Shown piece after piece: positions 53,767 through 62,376 of a stretch of DNA of 64,000 nucleotides. The stretch is from Blautia sp. OF03-15BH (lineage in GTDB: Bacteria > Bacillota > Clostridia > Lachnospirales > Lachnospiraceae), in the NCBI RefSeq assembly GCF_003463065.1, contig NZ_QSCM01000003.1:232543-296542 (forward strand). The letters run 5' to 3'. The translations under genes were made by a program, and so were the position numbers. Under the pieces are notes generated by a model. That model saw only the letters and a program-made list of their open reading frames with translations. It was not told where the DNA came from and ran no database searches. The first letter of the stretch is position 1. Each line of letters begins with the position of its first letter.

Positions 53767-54243
53767 TTAATCTTTCGATCTTGATTTGGCTGTGAACTCT
53801 GAGATAACAACTTTGATGACCTCTACTGTCGATGCCATCTCTTCATTGATATTGAATTCACGACCCGTCTGATTTTTCATAAAGAGCGAAAGGCCTCGTA
53901 TTTTCTCCTGCACATCCTCTGTTAATTCTGCACGGCCACGCCCAATCACAGATGCAAATGATGCTCCGTATTTGCAAGCTACATCTCCGCCGGATATAAG
54001 CTCAACATCACTTTCTACCTCAATGCACACATTTGGATTACTTCTGATCAGATCCAGCTTATGCCCTTCTTTTGCGCAGTGCATGTAGAAAATCAAGATA
54101 CCCTCCGTATATTCGTATCCGTAGTGAAGTGGAACGATGTAGGGATAATCAGCATCAAACAAAGCAAGATGCAGGACTTTCGCTTTTTCAATAATCTGCA
54201 GAATTTCAATAATATTTGTTACTTCTCGATCTTTTCTTCTCAT
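53767..54243 (-). CDS. Pyridoxamine-phosphate-oxidase-like FMN-binding protein
   Basis: 158 aa split-barrel protein, PNPOx/NimA-like: HLALFDADYPYIVPLHYGYE, FYMHCAKEGHKLDLIRSNPN and CIEVESDVELI. Probably binds FMN or F420-like flavin; substrate unknown. The frame goes to 54318, but homologues begin about MRRKDREVTNII (ATG 54243); the RBS is not clear, so the start is uncertain. Confidence 0.8.
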   Translation of the reverse strand: MRRKDREVTNIIEILQIIEKAKVLHLALFDADYPYIVPLHYGYEYTEGILIFYMHCAKEGHKLDLIRSNPNVCIEVESDVELISGGDVACKYGASFASVIGRGRAELTEDVQEKIRGLSLFMKNQTGREFNINEEMASTVEVIKVVISEFTAKSRSKD

Positions 54244-54314
54244 AGATAAATACCTAAAGAATCGTACACGATTCCTCCTTTTTTTAATTTCAAAATTACA
54301 CAATCTTGAAGTTG

Positions 54315-54653
54315 TCACTCTGTCAGTCGATTCTCCTCGCCCCAGACACAGAGCTGATCCAGCACAGTCATCAGCGTTTTTCCTCGTTCCGAAAGCGTAT
54401 ATTCCACCTTCGGCGGGATCTGCGGATACTCGGTGCGGGCGATCAGTTTATCCGCTTCCAGCTCCTTGAGATTCGTGCTGAGAGTTTTGTCGGAAATGGT
54501 TTTCAGATACCGTTTCAACTCATTGAATCTCACCGTCTCAAACTCCATCAGGCAGTAAAGAATGACCATCTTGTGCTTGCCGGAGATCAGCGACAACGTG
54601 TAGGCAAAGCCGGTATCTTCGAAATTGGCGTTCTCAATATAGTTCTGTATCAT
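54315..54653 (-). CDS. HxlR-family transcriptional regulator
   Basis: 112 aa winged helix: FAYTLSLISGKHKMVILYCL, FNELKRYLKTISDKTLSTNL, EYTLSERGKTLMTVLDQL. It lacks the common Cys near residue 12, so a thiol switch is doubtful. Divergent from the flavin reductase at 54773; the shared gap holds AGTAC/GTACT inverted arms (about 54670-54695), a candidate operator. Confidence 0.9.
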   Translation of the reverse strand: MIQNYIENANFEDTGFAYTLSLISGKHKMVILYCLMEFETVRFNELKRYLKTISDKTLSTNLKELEADKLIARTEYPQIPPKVEYTLSERGKTLMTVLDQLCVWGEENRLTE

Positions 54654-54772
54654 TCACTTTCTCCTAAGATAGTACCTGTCATAATTATCAGTACTTGAAT
54701 TTATAATTTGCGTGGATATAATTATAAGCAGGATGAACAGTCCTGTCAATATGATCACAAGGAGGAGTTATC

Positions 54773-55339
54773 ATGAGAACAAAACTGAAAATTACCGAAG
54801 GCATTTTTCCCATGCCGGTTCTGATGGTTGCAACTTACAACGAGGACGGCAGCATCAATGTCATGAACGCCGCATGGGGCACCATGCAGGAGCGGGACTC
54901 CGTTGTTCTGAACCTCACCGAGACACACAAGACCGTACAGAACATCAAGGCACGGGGAGCATTCACCGTCAGCATTGCCGATGCTGCCCACATAGTGGAA
55001 GCAGACTATTTCGGCATAGAGTCCGGCAATAAAGTTGCCGATAAATTTGCCCGCAGCGGTCTGACAGCCAGCAAAGCAGAAACAGTAGATGCCCCTGTCA
55101 TCAACGAGTTCCCGATCTGCCTGGAGTGCAGGTTCATCGAGTATCAGAACAATGAATACGGATGCGGCGTCATTGGCAAGGTGGTCAATATCACTGCCGA
55201 TGAGAGCGTTATGGTGGATGGAAAAATTGATATGTCTAAGGTCAACGCCATCGCATTTGACCCCTACACTCACGGCTATTATAAAGTCACCGAGCGTGTG
55301 GGCGAAGCATTCCGAGATGGCTTAAAGCTGAAAAAGTAA
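54773..55339 (+). CDS. Flavin reductase family protein (paralogue 2)
   Basis: 188 aa. Same family as 48787-49338: IFPMPVLMVATYNEDG, NVMNAAWGTMQERD, FTVSIADAAHIVEADYFGIE and VGEAFRDGLKLKK. FMN-dependent reductase, likely under the HxlR regulator on the other strand. GGAGGAG precedes ATG 54773. Confidence 0.92.
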   Translation: MRTKLKITEGIFPMPVLMVATYNEDGSINVMNAAWGTMQERDSVVLNLTETHKTVQNIKARGAFTVSIADAAHIVEADYFGIESGNKVADKFARSGLTASKAETVDAPVINEFPICLECRFIEYQNNEYGCGVIGKVVNITADESVMVDGKIDMSKVNAIAFDPYTHGYYKVTERVGEAFRDGLKLKK

Positions 55340-55368
55340 GGTGTTTCTTTTTTCTGCATAATAGCCTT

Positions 55369-55747
55369 ATGAATATTTTACAAAGAATCTTTACTGACTA
55401 CTATGAAGAAATTAAATGTACACTCTATCTCAGATCTTCTGAGACGGAAAACATTGATAAGATGATCAACTGTGGTGATCCATCTTTTGGCGGTGCCATG
55501 TATGGATGTCCGCACTGCGGCAAGCTTAAATTTGTTCCATTCCGTTGTCACAGTCGTTTCTGCCCTACCTGCGGAAACAAATATTCTATGGAACGTACTA
55601 CTTCCATGTCCTTTAAGCTGATTAATGTCAAACACCGCCATTGTGTCTTTACGATTGATGAAAATCTTCGTGATTTTTTCCTGGAAAACCGTACTCTGCT
55701 CAACTGCCTTTTCCACGCTGTTACCAGTGTCATTTCACATATGTTCG
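55369..55747 (+). pseudogene. IS91/IS801-type transposase, 5' part
   Basis: The first 126 residues are the zinc-finger part of an IS91-family transposase: YGCPHCGKLKFVPFRCHSRF, FCPTCGNKYSMERT, then INVKHRHCVFTIDENLRDFF. The frame is cut by element C at 55748. Directly behind paralogue 2 of flavin reductase. Confidence 0.8.
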
Positions 55748-55877
55748 TAAAGCGGACATTCGCAATCCGCTTCGCGATCTGTCAGTGGGAGCTTTCAACT
55801 CCCACTGACAGAAGCATCCCCCCTCACCCGCCGCTTAATGCTCCGCGCACTTGAAGTGGGGGAATGCTTATCCGCGT
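55748..55877 (-). mobile_element. Hairpin repeat element, copy C (130 bp)
   Basis: Same ends and hairpins as copy B but without the 28 bases between the two CGCTTCG repeats, as if lost by recombination between them. Contains the same GTCAGTGGGAG stem. Minus strand: preceded by TTTTGA, followed by host C. Sits inside the transposase remnant. Confidence 0.75.
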
Positions 55878-56010
55878 TCAAAAGAAAAACGCCATGTATT
55901 TCGCAGTTTCAACAGATGGCGGACTGCTATCCTTTCTTCTTTTGAATATGATCCACTGAACTGTCCGGATTGTAAACATGAAATGCTCTTTCCGGAACTT
56001 TACTATTAAA
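55878..56010 (+). pseudogene. IS91/IS801-type transposase, 3' end
   Basis: In one frame EKRHVFRSFNRWRTAILSSF runs into EYDPLNCPDCKHEMLFPELYY and a TAA, the usual end of such transposases. About 230 residues that should join the two pieces are missing, so the copy is dead. Confidence 0.75.
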
Positions 56011-56043
56011 GAGAAAAAGCCGGGATGCTCCCCACCCCGGCTT
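56011..56043 (-). terminator. Terminator behind the Rrf2 gene at 56057
   Basis: Stem AAGCCGGG/CCCGGCTT with 11-base loop; TTTTTC follows on the minus strand. Confidence 0.75.
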
Positions 56044-56056
56044 CAAAAAAAATATT

Positions 56057-56497
56057 TCATTGACTCTTCTGCTGTTTATCGTGATAATCGGCAAGAATTT
56101 TATCCAGCGTAATGGATTTCATGCTGGCAATCACATCTTTTTTCAACTCTTCGTAGGTATCATCCAGCACTGACTGAATCTTCCTGCCCACAGGACAAAA
56201 TGGTGATGGTGACGAATGAATACCGATCATTTTGTCAATGGCATCCGGTTCCACCGCCGTACAAATCCGATAAAGCGTTATATCTTCTGGTTCTGCTGCA
56301 AGAGTCGCACCGCCAGTACCAGACTTCACATCCAGAACACCGCCTTTTTTCAGCGCACTGAGAATACCCCTGATTGTCACCGGATTGCAGCCGGTAGAAA
56401 GTGACAGCAGTTCACTCGTCACTTTATTCTCTGTTCCATATTCATGGATAAAGATCAAACAGTGAATAGCAATCGAACATTTGTTACTGACATGCAT
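56057..56497 (-). CDS. Rrf2-family transcriptional regulator
   Basis: 146 aa, intact. SNKCSIAIHCLIFIHEYG, NPVTIRGILSALKKGGVL (recognition helix), then ITLYRICTAVEPDAIDKM and a C-terminal helix SMKSITLDKILADYH. Only one cysteine in the middle (PFCPVGRK), not the three-Cys set of IscR/NsrR cluster binders. Divergent from the ferredoxin gene at 56626, its likely target. Confidence 0.9.
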   Translation of the reverse strand: MHVSNKCSIAIHCLIFIHEYGTENKVTSELLSLSTGCNPVTIRGILSALKKGGVLDVKSGTGGATLAAEPEDITLYRICTAVEPDAIDKMIGIHSSPSPFCPVGRKIQSVLDDTYEELKKDVIASMKSITLDKILADYHDKQQKSQ

Positions 56498-56549
56498 AAT
56501 CTTTGCCCTCCCACTTTTATTTTAACATAGCACTCCCCTGCTGTAAATA

Positions 56550-56578
56550 TTGACACGACACCTCACGACTGCTATACT
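56550..56578 (+). promoter_or_regulatory. Promoter of the EFR1 gene
   Basis: TTGACA at 56550-56555, 17 bases, TATACT at 56573-56578, 48 bases before the ATG. Near-consensus SigA type. Confidence 0.85.
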
Positions 56579-56625
56579 GATGTTAATGTTGTAGTTCTAT
56601 TTCTTACATCAAAGGAGTGTTTATA

Positions 56626-57381
56626 ATGAAGTACTATCAGATTCTTTTCAGTCCCACTGGCGGAACCGAAAAAGTCGCCGTTGCTATCACCCAGAACTGG
56701 CCGGAAGTCCAGACGATTGATCTTTCATCTACCTCCACAGATTTTGCATCATTCTTCATTGAATCCGATTCACTGGTGCTTGTCGCCATGCCATCTTTTG
56801 GTGGAGTAGCCCCACAGCTGGCACTTGATCGCTTTGCTCAGATCAATGGAAATCGTGCGAAGTGCGTTCTTGTGGCAGTATACGGGAATCGCGCCTATGA
56901 GAGTACGCTTGTTCAAATGGAGGATACTGCGAATGCCGCTGGTTTTCAGGTGATTGCCGCCATTTCTGCCGTTGCAGAACATTCAATTATTCACGAATAT
57001 GCCGCAGGCCGTCCCAATACAGAAGACTGCAAACAGCTCTCTGTATTCGGCACCAAAATTTTTGAAAAAGTGCTATCCGGCTCCCTGGCTGTTCCAGCCA
57101 TTCCTGGTAAGCGTCCTTACAAAAAATCCAGCGGCGGATTTGTTCCCTCTGCTGATTCCCCTTGCACAAATTGCGGTTTGTGTGCGGAGAAGTGTCCTGC
57201 TCAGGCGATTTCCAAGGGCAATGGTAAGATCACCGATAAATCCAAGTGCATTTCCTGTATGAGATGTGTCTCAATCTGCCCTGTTCATGCACGCAGCGTT
57301 AACAAGGTGATGGTTTCTGTTGCGGCATTAGCTATCAAGAAAGCCTGTTCCGTCCAGAAATCAAATGAACTCTTTCTATAA
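56626..57381 (+). CDS. EFR1-type flavodoxin-ferredoxin protein
   Basis: 251 aa electron carrier. N-terminal flavodoxin-like part (YYQILFSPTGGTEKVAVAIT, VLVAVYGNRAYE) and two C-terminal 4Fe-4S motifs, CTNCGLCAEKCPAQAI and CISCMRCVSICPVHARSV. Cytoplasmic; partner enzyme unknown. AAGGAG lies 8 bases before ATG 56626; a GTG three codons upstream is less well spaced. Probably regulated by the divergent Rrf2 protein. Confidence 0.93.
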   Translation: MKYYQILFSPTGGTEKVAVAITQNWPEVQTIDLSSTSTDFASFFIESDSLVLVAMPSFGGVAPQLALDRFAQINGNRAKCVLVAVYGNRAYESTLVQMEDTANAAGFQVIAAISAVAEHSIIHEYAAGRPNTEDCKQLSVFGTKIFEKVLSGSLAVPAIPGKRPYKKSSGGFVPSADSPCTNCGLCAEKCPAQAISKGNGKITDKSKCISCMRCVSICPVHARSVNKVMVSVAALAIKKACSVQKSNELFL

Positions 57382-57412
57382 GAGGCCAAAACTTTTTAAC
57401 GCTTGAGTTAAG

Positions 57413-57457
57413 TAAAGCGGACATTCGCAATCCGCTTCGCTACTTGCTCATGAACGC
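57413..57457 (-). mobile_element. Hairpin repeat element, copy D (45 bp)
   Basis: Identical to the left 45 bases of copy A: TAAAGCGGACATTCGC to CATGAACGC. The rest is absent. Lies between two converging genes, about 30 bases behind the EFR1 stop. Confidence 0.7.
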
Positions 57458-57462
57458 CTCTT

Positions 57463-58293
57463 TCAAAAGTTGATCTTTACAATCTGCATCTTCATCATTC
57501 CGTCACCGACCCTGGCGAGAAAACGGAAAAAGCCGCTGACGGACGGGTCGCGAAGATCGTTGTATCCCAGCATATAGCCGCGGCTGGTGACCTTCAGACG
57601 GCTGTTCCACGGGGAAATCTCCTTTTGTGCGTCCGAAACCGCAAAATATGCGCCGACATCCTTGATTTTCGCGCTTTTGAGCCATGTTTTTGCAATCATC
57701 TTCACCGCCGTCCGATTTGCAGCGTCAAACACCAGCACGCTGCCCGGAAAAGCGTCTGCCATTTGCTGTACCAGCGCCTTGACCTGCTCAGTCAAAAAGT
57801 AGTAGAACACCCCGGAGGAAAAGAATACCGCGCCGTTTGAAGAGTCAATTTTTCTAAACCATTCGGTATTGTTCAAATCGCATGGGATATTTTCCTCACG
57901 CTCCCCGGCGGGTAAAAGCTCGTTACGCACGGCTATGACATCGGGAAAGTCCAGATTGTAAATTTTACAGCTGCCGTTGTCGCAGCTTCTTCCAGTGCTG
58001 TCCAGCCCGCAGCCAAGATTGACCACCGCCGCATTGGGGTGAGATTTCAGATAATCCCGCACCTCAAAAGCAAGGTCATTCTGCCGCATGGCCACCTCCA
58101 GTGAACCGAAACGCTGCATCAGGCCGCGGGAGTTTTTCTCCGCCTCTGAAAAATCGTAGTCGATCTCGTCAATCAGGCGAACCGCTGTTTCGTCCCGGTA
58201 GAGATTCGGGTATAGTTCTGAGCAGACCTTCCGCGCATACAGTGGAATGATCAGCGTCTCCTGTACGGTGTTTTTCTCGATTTTGTATTTCAT
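57463..58293 (-). CDS. O-methyltransferase-like SAM enzyme (LCMT/Tcmp type)
   Basis: 276 aa. SAM motif AAVVNLGCGLDSTGRS with the Cys-Gly-Leu-Asp seen in leucine-carboxyl/polyketide O-methyltransferase relatives; then YNLDFPDVIAVR and GVFYYFLTEQV. The N-terminal half (KIEKNTVQETLIIPLYARK) also fits COG3315-like proteins. Last gene of the seven-gene operon that starts at 62376. ATG 58293 chosen for the GTGAGTG upstream. Confidence 0.85.
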   Translation of the reverse strand: MKYKIEKNTVQETLIIPLYARKVCSELYPNLYRDETAVRLIDEIDYDFSEAEKNSRGLMQRFGSLEVAMRQNDLAFEVRDYLKSHPNAAVVNLGCGLDSTGRSCDNGSCKIYNLDFPDVIAVRNELLPAGEREENIPCDLNNTEWFRKIDSSNGAVFFSSGVFYYFLTEQVKALVQQMADAFPGSVLVFDAANRTAVKMIAKTWLKSAKIKDVGAYFAVSDAQKEISPWNSRLKVTSRGYMLGYNDLRDPSVSGFFRFLARVGDGMMKMQIVKINF

Positions 58294-58302
58294 GAGTATC
58301 AC

Positions 58303-59085
58303 TCACTTTCTGATAAATGGCAGTTCCGGCATACAGTCACGCTCGGCGATGTGTGCCAGCATTTCGGCGAACCCCTTTGGATCGCGAATCTGATATTGCA
58401 TGTGATTGTATCCCTCAAACACGGGATAATGGCCGCAGGGGTAGGCTTCCATCACTGCTTGACGGTATTTGAAATGATCTTCTATACTGCCAAACTCGAA
58501 ATAGGTATGTTTTTGCAATTCTTTTGAAAGCGGCGGAAAGGGTTTATCCTCCAGACTGTCCGAAATCTGCCGTCGCAAATTTGTATAGGTCAGATTTTTC
58601 CCTGCGTCTATAAAATACAACTTTATGGAATCGTCGTCACACCACAGTATCTTTTTCAGCGTACCGCCCTTCGACCAATATAGGCTCTTGATGGCAAAAT
58701 ACAGAAACGGCGTCATGATACGGCGCGTGCCCTTTCCGATTTGGGCGAACTGCCCGCCGTCAAAGAAAGCGTGCTCCACGGGCAGCTTCGTCTGCGTCAG
58801 AAACGCCATGGCAAGGTCTGCACCGATGGAAGAAGCGACCACCATCGCCAGCCGCTCCACGCCCTGTCGATGCAGAAAGTCCTCCACCTGCCGTATTTCG
58901 TCCTGCTTGCTGACATATTTCTGCCCCTCGCAGTAAACGGTGGAGGTGGGCAAGATGCAGAAATATCGATCCTGCAAATACCTCGCAATCGGTTCGCTGC
59001 TCGCTCCTGTCACACCCATTGCATGAAAGAACAGCACGGCAGGATTCCTCCTGTCGCCATATGTTTGAAACAGCATTTCTATCAC
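58303..59085 (-). CDS. Alpha/beta hydrolase fold protein
   Basis: 260 aa. FFHAMGVTGASSEPIARYL gives the oxyanion region, MVVASSIGADLAMAF the nucleophile elbow (Ala instead of the first Gly), and GYNHMQYQI the catalytic His. Esterase, lipase or thioesterase; the substrate is not evident. One base behind the membrane protein gene and about 10 bases ahead of the methyltransferase. Confidence 0.8.
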   Translation of the reverse strand: MIEMLFQTYGDRRNPAVLFFHAMGVTGASSEPIARYLQDRYFCILPTSTVYCEGQKYVSKQDEIRQVEDFLHRQGVERLAMVVASSIGADLAMAFLTQTKLPVEHAFFDGGQFAQIGKGTRRIMTPFLYFAIKSLYWSKGGTLKKILWCDDDSIKLYFIDAGKNLTYTNLRRQISDSLEDKPFPPLSKELQKHTYFEFGSIEDHFKYRQAVMEAYPCGHYPVFEGYNHMQYQIRDPKGFAEMLAHIAERDCMPELPFIRK

Positions 59086-59086
59086 C

Positions 59087-59581
59087 TCATATTTTCATAA
59101 AAAGCATCATAATCGCCGCCAGTGCTGCCGAAATGACCGCCATACCAATTGTGCCGAACAGCCACTTTTTGCCCTTATCCTTGGCTGTAATGTAGGGTTT
59201 CAGGTCTTCCGTCCCCGGAATTTCCCATGCGTTCGTATGTCCTACCCAATAGCCGTCAACCCAAAATCGGTCTATGAGATTCATAACGGACAGTATGACC
59301 AGCAGCTGCCAAAAGCCCTGAACGAAGCCCTTTGCGCCGTTGAGCGCATAGACGCAGACCAGCACATAGGCGATGTATCCGGGGACGCAGACAGCTTTGA
59401 AAATCAAAGCATTTCGCTTGATTTTCGCGTGTGTTGTAAGTCCCAGCGTTACGCACCGCTCCTGCACCTCCTGGCTGTAAAGATGCACCATGCCCACCGC
59501 GCCCTTGCGGATACCGATGGCGCAAACCAAAATGAGCAGAACGCCCAGCCCGATGCCTTCCAAAATCACCTGTAAAAGCAT
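59087..59581 (-). CDS. Four-helix membrane protein
   Basis: 164 aa with helices at about 3-24 (VILEGIGLGVLLILVCAIGI), 50-72 (VCVPGYIAYVLVCVYAL), 80-100 (FWQLLVILSVMNLIDRF) and 140-162 (IGMAVISAALAAIMMLF). Conserved-looking WVDGYWVGHTNAW between helices 3 and 4. Not recognised. First base overlaps the stop of the ATC-hydrolase-like gene. Confidence 0.75.
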   Translation of the reverse strand: MLLQVILEGIGLGVLLILVCAIGIRKGAVGMVHLYSQEVQERCVTLGLTTHAKIKRNALIFKAVCVPGYIAYVLVCVYALNGAKGFVQGFWQLLVILSVMNLIDRFWVDGYWVGHTNAWEIPGTEDLKPYITAKDKGKKWLFGTIGMAVISAALAAIMMLFMKI

Positions 59582-60282
59582 TACCGATTCCTCCTGAAGC
59601 CCGCCTCATCCCGATATTCGGGATGTTCCTTTACATACGGGTCCTGGTCGCCGCAGATGGTATAGTCGCACCGGCAGCCGTTCACGCAGGTGTTCGTCCG
59701 TATAAGCCTTGCATGGAGCAGCTCCATAGACGCAAAGTCCACATTGCACAGGGCGGGCATGATGTCCGTAAGACCGTGCCGGATGGCGAACTCCGCCGCC
59801 GGACACGACGTAAACTCATAATAAATAGGCTTGCCGTTTTCGTAAGGCGCAACCGACATCTCGTAATCGTGCCATTTGTCGCAGCCGCTTTTCGCACGAA
59901 CAAACGCCCTGTACATCAGCTTCCTCCAGAACGGCTTGTTGCAGTCCACGAATTTCAGCTTGCGGAAGGTCGGCAGGATCAGATTTTCCTCCATCTCTTC
60001 AATTTCACGGAACGAAGTAATTGCTTTGCAGACCACATAATAGCTCATGATGGCGATGCAGTCGTAGGTGCCGCCTACGCCGTTGTGGAAGTTCTTTTTG
60101 CCGCCAAAATCGATGCGCCAGTCGGAGAGAAAGACCGTGTACTGCCGCTGCACCTTTTCCCATACTGTCTCCCGCTCCGCTTCCGGATAGTGCAGGGCGA
60201 TTTTCGCCAGTATTTCCTTTTTGCAGGGCTTGGAATACAGCACATGGCAGCTGCGGTCAATTTGTAATTCGCTGTCCTTCAT
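59581..60282 (-). CDS. L-2-amino-thiazoline-4-carboxylate hydrolase-like protein
   Basis: 233 aa, ATC hydrolase family. Typical: EFTSCPAAEFAIRHGLTDIM and ALCNVDFASMELLHARLIRT, then a cysteine-rich NGCRCDYTICGDQDPY. The named enzyme opens a thiazoline ring on the way to cysteine; most family members are uncharacterised, so the substrate is unknown. Overlaps the MBL gene by four bases. Confidence 0.8.
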   Translation of the reverse strand: MKDSELQIDRSCHVLYSKPCKKEILAKIALHYPEAERETVWEKVQRQYTVFLSDWRIDFGGKKNFHNGVGGTYDCIAIMSYYVVCKAITSFREIEEMEENLILPTFRKLKFVDCNKPFWRKLMYRAFVRAKSGCDKWHDYEMSVAPYENGKPIYYEFTSCPAAEFAIRHGLTDIMPALCNVDFASMELLHARLIRTNTCVNGCRCDYTICGDQDPYVKEHPEYRDEAGFRRNR

Positions 60283-61142
60283 CTTCCCACGCCTTTCAGA
60301 AAACCGCTCTTTGCATTTTCTTCGGTGTCGTCCGATTCGTCGTAGGCATCATAGGGTACCGACGGGTCGTGTACCCGTTTCTTGAATGGCGAACAGAGCT
60401 TGTCCTTATGGGCAAAAGCAAATTCCAAATTGTCCGTCCATCCCGTGTGACCGGTGATGAAATACGGATGCAGACCACGGGCGCGCAGTTTCCGTTCCAG
60501 CTCCGCCAGTGACTGCACAGCCAGCTTATTATCCTCTGCCAGAGAGGAAATAAAGCTATATCCGCCGTCCGCACCGAACCATAGCGTGTCGCCGGTGAAC
60601 AGATACTTATCGTCAATGAGATATACCATGTGCCCCCAGGTATGACCGGGGACAAGGAAGCATTCGATTTTGATGCCGCCAATATCGAAAACCTCGCCGT
60701 CATGCAACAGTACCTTTTCGTTGTGGATCGTGACCTGCGGCAGCTTGTACAGGCGATAGATCACCTTGCGGCGCACTTCGCCGGTCAGATAGCGGTTCTC
60801 AACCTCGCCGATGTAGAGCTTTGCGTCCCGGAATAGTCCCGGACTGTCGGCCTCCACTGCACCCACATGGTCAGTGTCCTGATGCGTGATGAGGATGTGC
60901 CGGATGGAATGCGGGTCGATACCGAGCCAGCTCATTTTCTCCGCCAGACGGTCATAGTTGTATCCGGCATCAATCATAATGGTGGTATCACCCTTGCGGT
61001 AGAAAAAGATATTTGCCACCCACTCTCGCACACAAGCGACATTTTCATCGATCCAGCCGGTGTTCAAAGGCTTAAAGATCTCCTTGCCCCGATACATCCG
61101 GCTCATTGCTTTTCTTTGAAATTCCGTTGCTTTTTTCGACAT
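60279..61142 (-). CDS. MBL-fold metallo-hydrolase
   Basis: 287 aa. Metal motif ILITHQDTDHVGAVE (HxDxDH variant), VPGHTWGHMVYLID and YFITGHTGWTDN; membrane segments not seen. Cytoplasmic hydrolase for an ester, thioester or lactone-like substrate, by family. Third gene of the operon. Confidence 0.9.
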   Translation of the reverse strand: MSKKATEFQRKAMSRMYRGKEIFKPLNTGWIDENVACVREWVANIFFYRKGDTTIMIDAGYNYDRLAEKMSWLGIDPHSIRHILITHQDTDHVGAVEADSPGLFRDAKLYIGEVENRYLTGEVRRKVIYRLYKLPQVTIHNEKVLLHDGEVFDIGGIKIECFLVPGHTWGHMVYLIDDKYLFTGDTLWFGADGGYSFISSLAEDNKLAVQSLAELERKLRARGLHPYFITGHTGWTDNLEFAFAHKDKLCSPFKKRVHDPSVPYDAYDESDDTEENAKSGFLKGVGR

Positions 61143-61151
61143 GATCGCACC

Positions 61152-61760
61152 TCATTTCTGTGCTGTGACACACAGCCAGCCCTTTTTATTTTTGTGACTC
61201 TGAACCCTGCCAAAGCCTGCTTGCTCCAGATACACTTTCAGATCAGCATCCGTATAGATGGTCATACCGTTAATGATTCGCGTCCATTTGTCGTCTTTTG
61301 CTGTTTCGCCGTTTGCTTCGTTACAGATGAAAAAAGTCCCGCCGGGCTTCAGCACCCGATAGACCTCTCTGAAATTTTGCGCAAGCTCCGGCCAGAAATA
61401 GACCGTTTCAAATGCGGTCACTACATCAAACTGCTCCGCTTCAAACGGCAACTCTGCTACACTTGCCTGCTGCACAGTACACTGCCCTGCTGCAATGGCA
61501 CCTGCATTGACCTTTCGCGCTTTTTCTACACTGACTGCCGAATAGTCGATGCCCTGCACCTTGCCCTTGGGACACAGCTTCAGCAGCGTTTTGATGTTCG
61601 CTCCACCGCCGCAGCCGCAGTCCAGCACCATGGCATCCGGGACAGGCTGCAAAAAATGCAATCCCCACGCTGCCATTGCGCTGTGCCCAAAGTTCATCAT
61701 AGCAACCATGATCTTCCCGCTAAAGCCTACGGGCTTGCGGGTGTTTTCAAAGAAGGACAT
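61152..61760 (-). CDS. Class I SAM-dependent methyltransferase (UbiE-like), 1
   Basis: 202 aa. Motif I AMVLDCGCGGGANIKTLLKL, then GIDYSAVSVEKARKVNAG and VTAFETVYFWPEL, FREVYRVLKPGGTFFICNE. Small-molecule methyltransferase type. Second gene of the operon, one base behind the other UbiE-like gene. Confidence 0.9.
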   Translation of the reverse strand: MSFFENTRKPVGFSGKIMVAMMNFGHSAMAAWGLHFLQPVPDAMVLDCGCGGGANIKTLLKLCPKGKVQGIDYSAVSVEKARKVNAGAIAAGQCTVQQASVAELPFEAEQFDVVTAFETVYFWPELAQNFREVYRVLKPGGTFFICNEANGETAKDDKWTRIINGMTIYTDADLKVYLEQAGFGRVQSHKNKKGWLCVTAQK

Positions 61761-61761
61761 A

Positions 61762-62376
61762 TCACACCTCCGATTTCACACATTCCGTATAGGTCAGCGG
61801 AAAAGAGGCCTTTAGAACAACACTTTTTCGCACTGTCCAATCATTCTGTTGCAGAAATTTTAGGTATTCTTCACTCGTCCACTTGCTGTGGAGCGGAAAG
61901 CCTGCCAGATTCATGAAAAAGGCTTTGACCTTGCCGGGAAATGAGTTTTCTGCGTGCGTAAAGGTAGGCGCGATCAGCACACCGTCATCCTTCAGCACCC
62001 GTTTGATCTCTCGCAGTGATTTTTCTGGCCGAGGCACAATGTGCAGTGCGTTTGATACGATTACCACATCGAATGATTTGCTCGCGTATGGCAGAGAAAA
62101 CATATCCTGCACGGAAAAACGCAGCTTCGCAGAGTAATTCCCCCGTTTGGCCTCTGTAATCATTTCCGGAGAGGCATCCGTCGCCTCGATGTGTGCCGCT
62201 GCTTTTACGATGTGCTTGGCGATCAGTCCCGTTCCGGTAGCAACCTCCAGCACTGTTTTGTCTTTCACGACCGGACGGATCAGCTCATACATTTTCTCGT
62301 ATACTGCCCTGTCTTTTCGCATAAAGCAGTCATACAGACCTGCATTTCTGTCCCAGAAATTCTTGTGTTCTCGCAT
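61762..62376 (-). CDS. Class I SAM-dependent methyltransferase (UbiE-like), 2
   Basis: 204 aa. KTVLEVATGTGLIAKHIVK, IEATDASPEMITEAKRG, VIVSNALHIVPRPEKSLREI. First gene of the operon, AGGAGAGACAGC before ATG 62376. Paralogous in fold, not closely related, to the neighbour. Confidence 0.9.
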   Translation of the reverse strand: MREHKNFWDRNAGLYDCFMRKDRAVYEKMYELIRPVVKDKTVLEVATGTGLIAKHIVKAAAHIEATDASPEMITEAKRGNYSAKLRFSVQDMFSLPYASKSFDVVIVSNALHIVPRPEKSLREIKRVLKDDGVLIAPTFTHAENSFPGKVKAFFMNLAGFPLHSKWTSEEYLKFLQQNDWTVRKSVVLKASFPLTYTECVKSEV

